From the NCBI RefSeq assembly GCF_016862895.1, contig NZ_BONV01000050.1:26696-90695 (forward strand): a DNA stretch of 64,000 bases, read 5' to 3'. This document shows, piece by piece, positions 62,659 through 64,000 of the stretch (positions are counted from its first letter, which is position 1; each line of letters starts with the position of its first letter). The notes under the pieces are model-generated. The model searched no databases and had not been told where the DNA came from. It saw only the letters and a program-made list of their open reading frames with translations. This DNA is from Planotetraspora kaengkrachanensis. GTDB lineage: Bacteria; Actinomycetota; Actinomycetes; Streptosporangiales; Streptosporangiaceae. Position numbers and translations under genes: made by a program.

Positions 62659-63813
62659 ATGCCTAGCGAGGTCGCGCCCAACCTCCTGTCGTGGGCCAGC
62701 GAGATCGACGACGGCGCCATCCAGCAGGCGGCGCGGACCGCACGGCTGCCCTTCGTCTCGGGCCACGTGGCGCTCATGCCCGACGCGCACGTCGGAATCG
62801 GGGCGACGGTCGGATCCGTGATCCCCACCGAGGGAGCGATCATCCCCGCCGCCGTCGGCGTGGACATCGGCTGCGGAATGATCGCGACCGAGACGACGCT
62901 GACCGCCGCCGACCTGCCGGAGACGCTCGACGCCCTGATGCCGCTGGTGGAACGGCGGATTCCGGCCGGCGTGGGGAAGGGCCACGAGGACCGTTCCGTT
63001 GATCGTGCCCTGGGCGAGCTCGGGCGTCCGCACAGCGACCTGACGCCCAAGCAGGACAAGACCGTGTCGGTCCAGTTCGGCACGCTCGGATCCGGCAACC
63101 ACTTCGTCGAGGTCTGCCTCGACGAACGCGACCGGGTCTGGACCGTGCTGCACTCGGGTTCGCGCGGGATCGGCAACCAGCTCGCCACCCGGCACATCGC
63201 CGACGCCAAGAAGTCGATGAAGCGCCAGGCCATCGGGCTGGAGGATCCGGACCTCGCGTACTTCGTGCAGAACACGCCGGAGTTCACCGCCTACATCGAG
63301 GACATGCTCTGGTCACAGCGTTACGCCATGGCCTCGCGTGCCCGGATGGACACGGTGCTCAGCAACGCGCTCTTCCAGGTAACCGGCAAGGGCGCGCGCG
63401 TCCGCACGATCAACTGCCACCACAACTTCACCCAGCAGGAGGAGCACGACGGCAAGCGGCTGTGGATCACCCGCAAGGGGGCCATCAAGGCCGACACCGG
63501 TGACGAGGGCGTCATCCCCGGCTCGATGGGGACGCAGTCGTACATCGTGCGCGGGCGCGGCAGCGCGGCGTCGTACAACTCGTGCTCGCACGGCGCGGGC
63601 CGCAGGATGTCCCGCGGCCGGGCCAAGCGCGAGCTGACGGCGACGTCGCTGACGGAGGCGATGCGCGGCCGTACGTGGAACGCCGGCCGGGCCGCGGCCC
63701 TGGTCGACGAGCACCCGGAGGCCTACAAGCCGATCGACCGGGTGATGGCGGACCAGAAGGACCTGGTCGAGATCCGCCACACGCTCCACCAGGTGTTCAA
63801 CTACAAGGGCTGA
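62659..63813 (+). CDS. rtcB: RNA-splicing ligase RtcB
   Basis: This 384-residue GTP- and Mn-dependent ligase joins 2',3'-cyclic phosphate and 5'-OH RNA ends. Metal ligands are in GVDIGCGM (Asp69, Cys72), and further metal or active-site motifs are GSGNHFVE, HSGSRGIGNQ and NCHHNF. The guanylated His is His311 in SHGAGRRMSRGRAK. It is slightly shorter than the E. coli enzyme (408). The ATG at 62659 has AGAGGAG upstream; an in-frame start at 62605 is rejected. No rtcA or archease is beside it. Confidence 0.95.
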   Translation: MPSEVAPNLLSWASEIDDGAIQQAARTARLPFVSGHVALMPDAHVGIGATVGSVIPTEGAIIPAAVGVDIGCGMIATETTLTAADLPETLDALMPLVERRIPAGVGKGHEDRSVDRALGELGRPHSDLTPKQDKTVSVQFGTLGSGNHFVEVCLDERDRVWTVLHSGSRGIGNQLATRHIADAKKSMKRQAIGLEDPDLAYFVQNTPEFTAYIEDMLWSQRYAMASRARMDTVLSNALFQVTGKGARVRTINCHHNFTQQEEHDGKRLWITRKGAIKADTGDEGVIPGSMGTQSYIVRGRGSAASYNSCSHGAGRRMSRGRAKRELTATSLTEAMRGRTWNAGRAAALVDEHPEAYKPIDRVMADQKDLVEIRHTLHQVFNYKG

Positions 63814-63833
63814 CCGCCGGGCCGAGCCGGCCG

Positions 63834-63863
63834 AGCGCCCCGCCGCGATCGCGGCGGGGCGCT
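63834..63863 (+). terminator. Terminator after rtcB
   Basis: A perfect 30-base GC palindrome begins 21 bases after the rtcB stop. The remaining 137 bases to the window end show no gene I can support. Confidence 0.65.
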
Positions 63864-64000
63864 TACGCTTTCCCGGCCCCTGAGCGACCTGCGCGACCTG
63901 CGCGACCGGAGCCGGCGTCCCGGCGACCGCCGCCGGAGCAGCGCCCGTTGCCGGTACCACCCTTTCGCGGTATTAAATCCGGACAATGGATCGTTAGGCA

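Noticed and set aside
63801..63986. 61-residue minus-strand reading frame after rtcB
   Set aside because: Arg/Pro-rich, overlaps the rtcB 3' end and terminator, with no ribosome binding site.

Overview
The window is high-GC actinobacterial DNA, most likely from the order Streptosporangiales (inference). Supporting signs are strong GC bias at third codon positions, a mycothiol ligase (MshC), a PAC2 protein, dodecin next to a DUF3099 protein, an InhA/FabG pair, NarL-type two-component regulation, many start codons placed directly behind a -10 box (leaderless transcription) and a 6C-like small RNA. I see no IS element, CRISPR array, tRNA or rRNA. The content is mostly conserved chromosomal core with several metabolic blocks.

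Layout. 1-5.7 kb: a PfkB sugar kinase cut by the window edge, a divergent TetR regulator, an FHA protein, a site-2 protease and a RecB-like nuclease. 5.8-11.3 kb: a histidine kinase/response regulator pair followed by a MacB-type ABC ATPase and an FtsX-like permease. 11.3-17.5 kb: a complete oligopeptide ABC importer on the minus strand. 17.7-23.7 kb: a small membrane protein, a HAD phosphatase, B12-dependent methionine synthase and a PAC2 protein. 23.8-33.6 kb: nitrate assimilation. NarK is followed by six genes (nitrate reductase, its FAD partner, NirB, NirD, a HemD-winged-helix regulator of NnaR type and a CbiX/SirB-like chelatase), each overlapping the next by four bases.

33.8-41.4 kb: peptide deformylase, a secreted PGRP-type amidase, and a minus-strand run uppP, phosphomutase-like, DUF3090, SCO1664-family, NRDE and mshC; an aldo/keto reductase diverges from uppP. 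41.4-41.8 kb holds no gene but a long imperfect inverted repeat with a duplicated edge. 41.9-55.1 kb: a surface protein, then a glycan-use cluster (GH95-like enzyme with a nested discoidin domain, parvulin-like protein, GH38 alpha-mannosidase, a sugar ABC importer without its ATPase) divergent from a LacI regulator, with a perfect operator at the operon promoter.

55-64 kb: FabI/InhA and FabG, the TldD/TldE protease pair, dodecin, a DUF3099 protein, a small RNA with three C-rich hairpin loops, a DUF6457/MobA/MoaA molybdenum-cofactor group (a cofactor the nitrate reductase needs) and the RNA ligase RtcB.

Working together: MobA and MoaA, with the chelatase for sirohaem, support the nitrate and nitrite reductases. 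The LacI regulator, importer and glycosidases form one mannose-glycan module. The two-component pair may control the ABC-FtsX pump through an inverted repeat lying between them.
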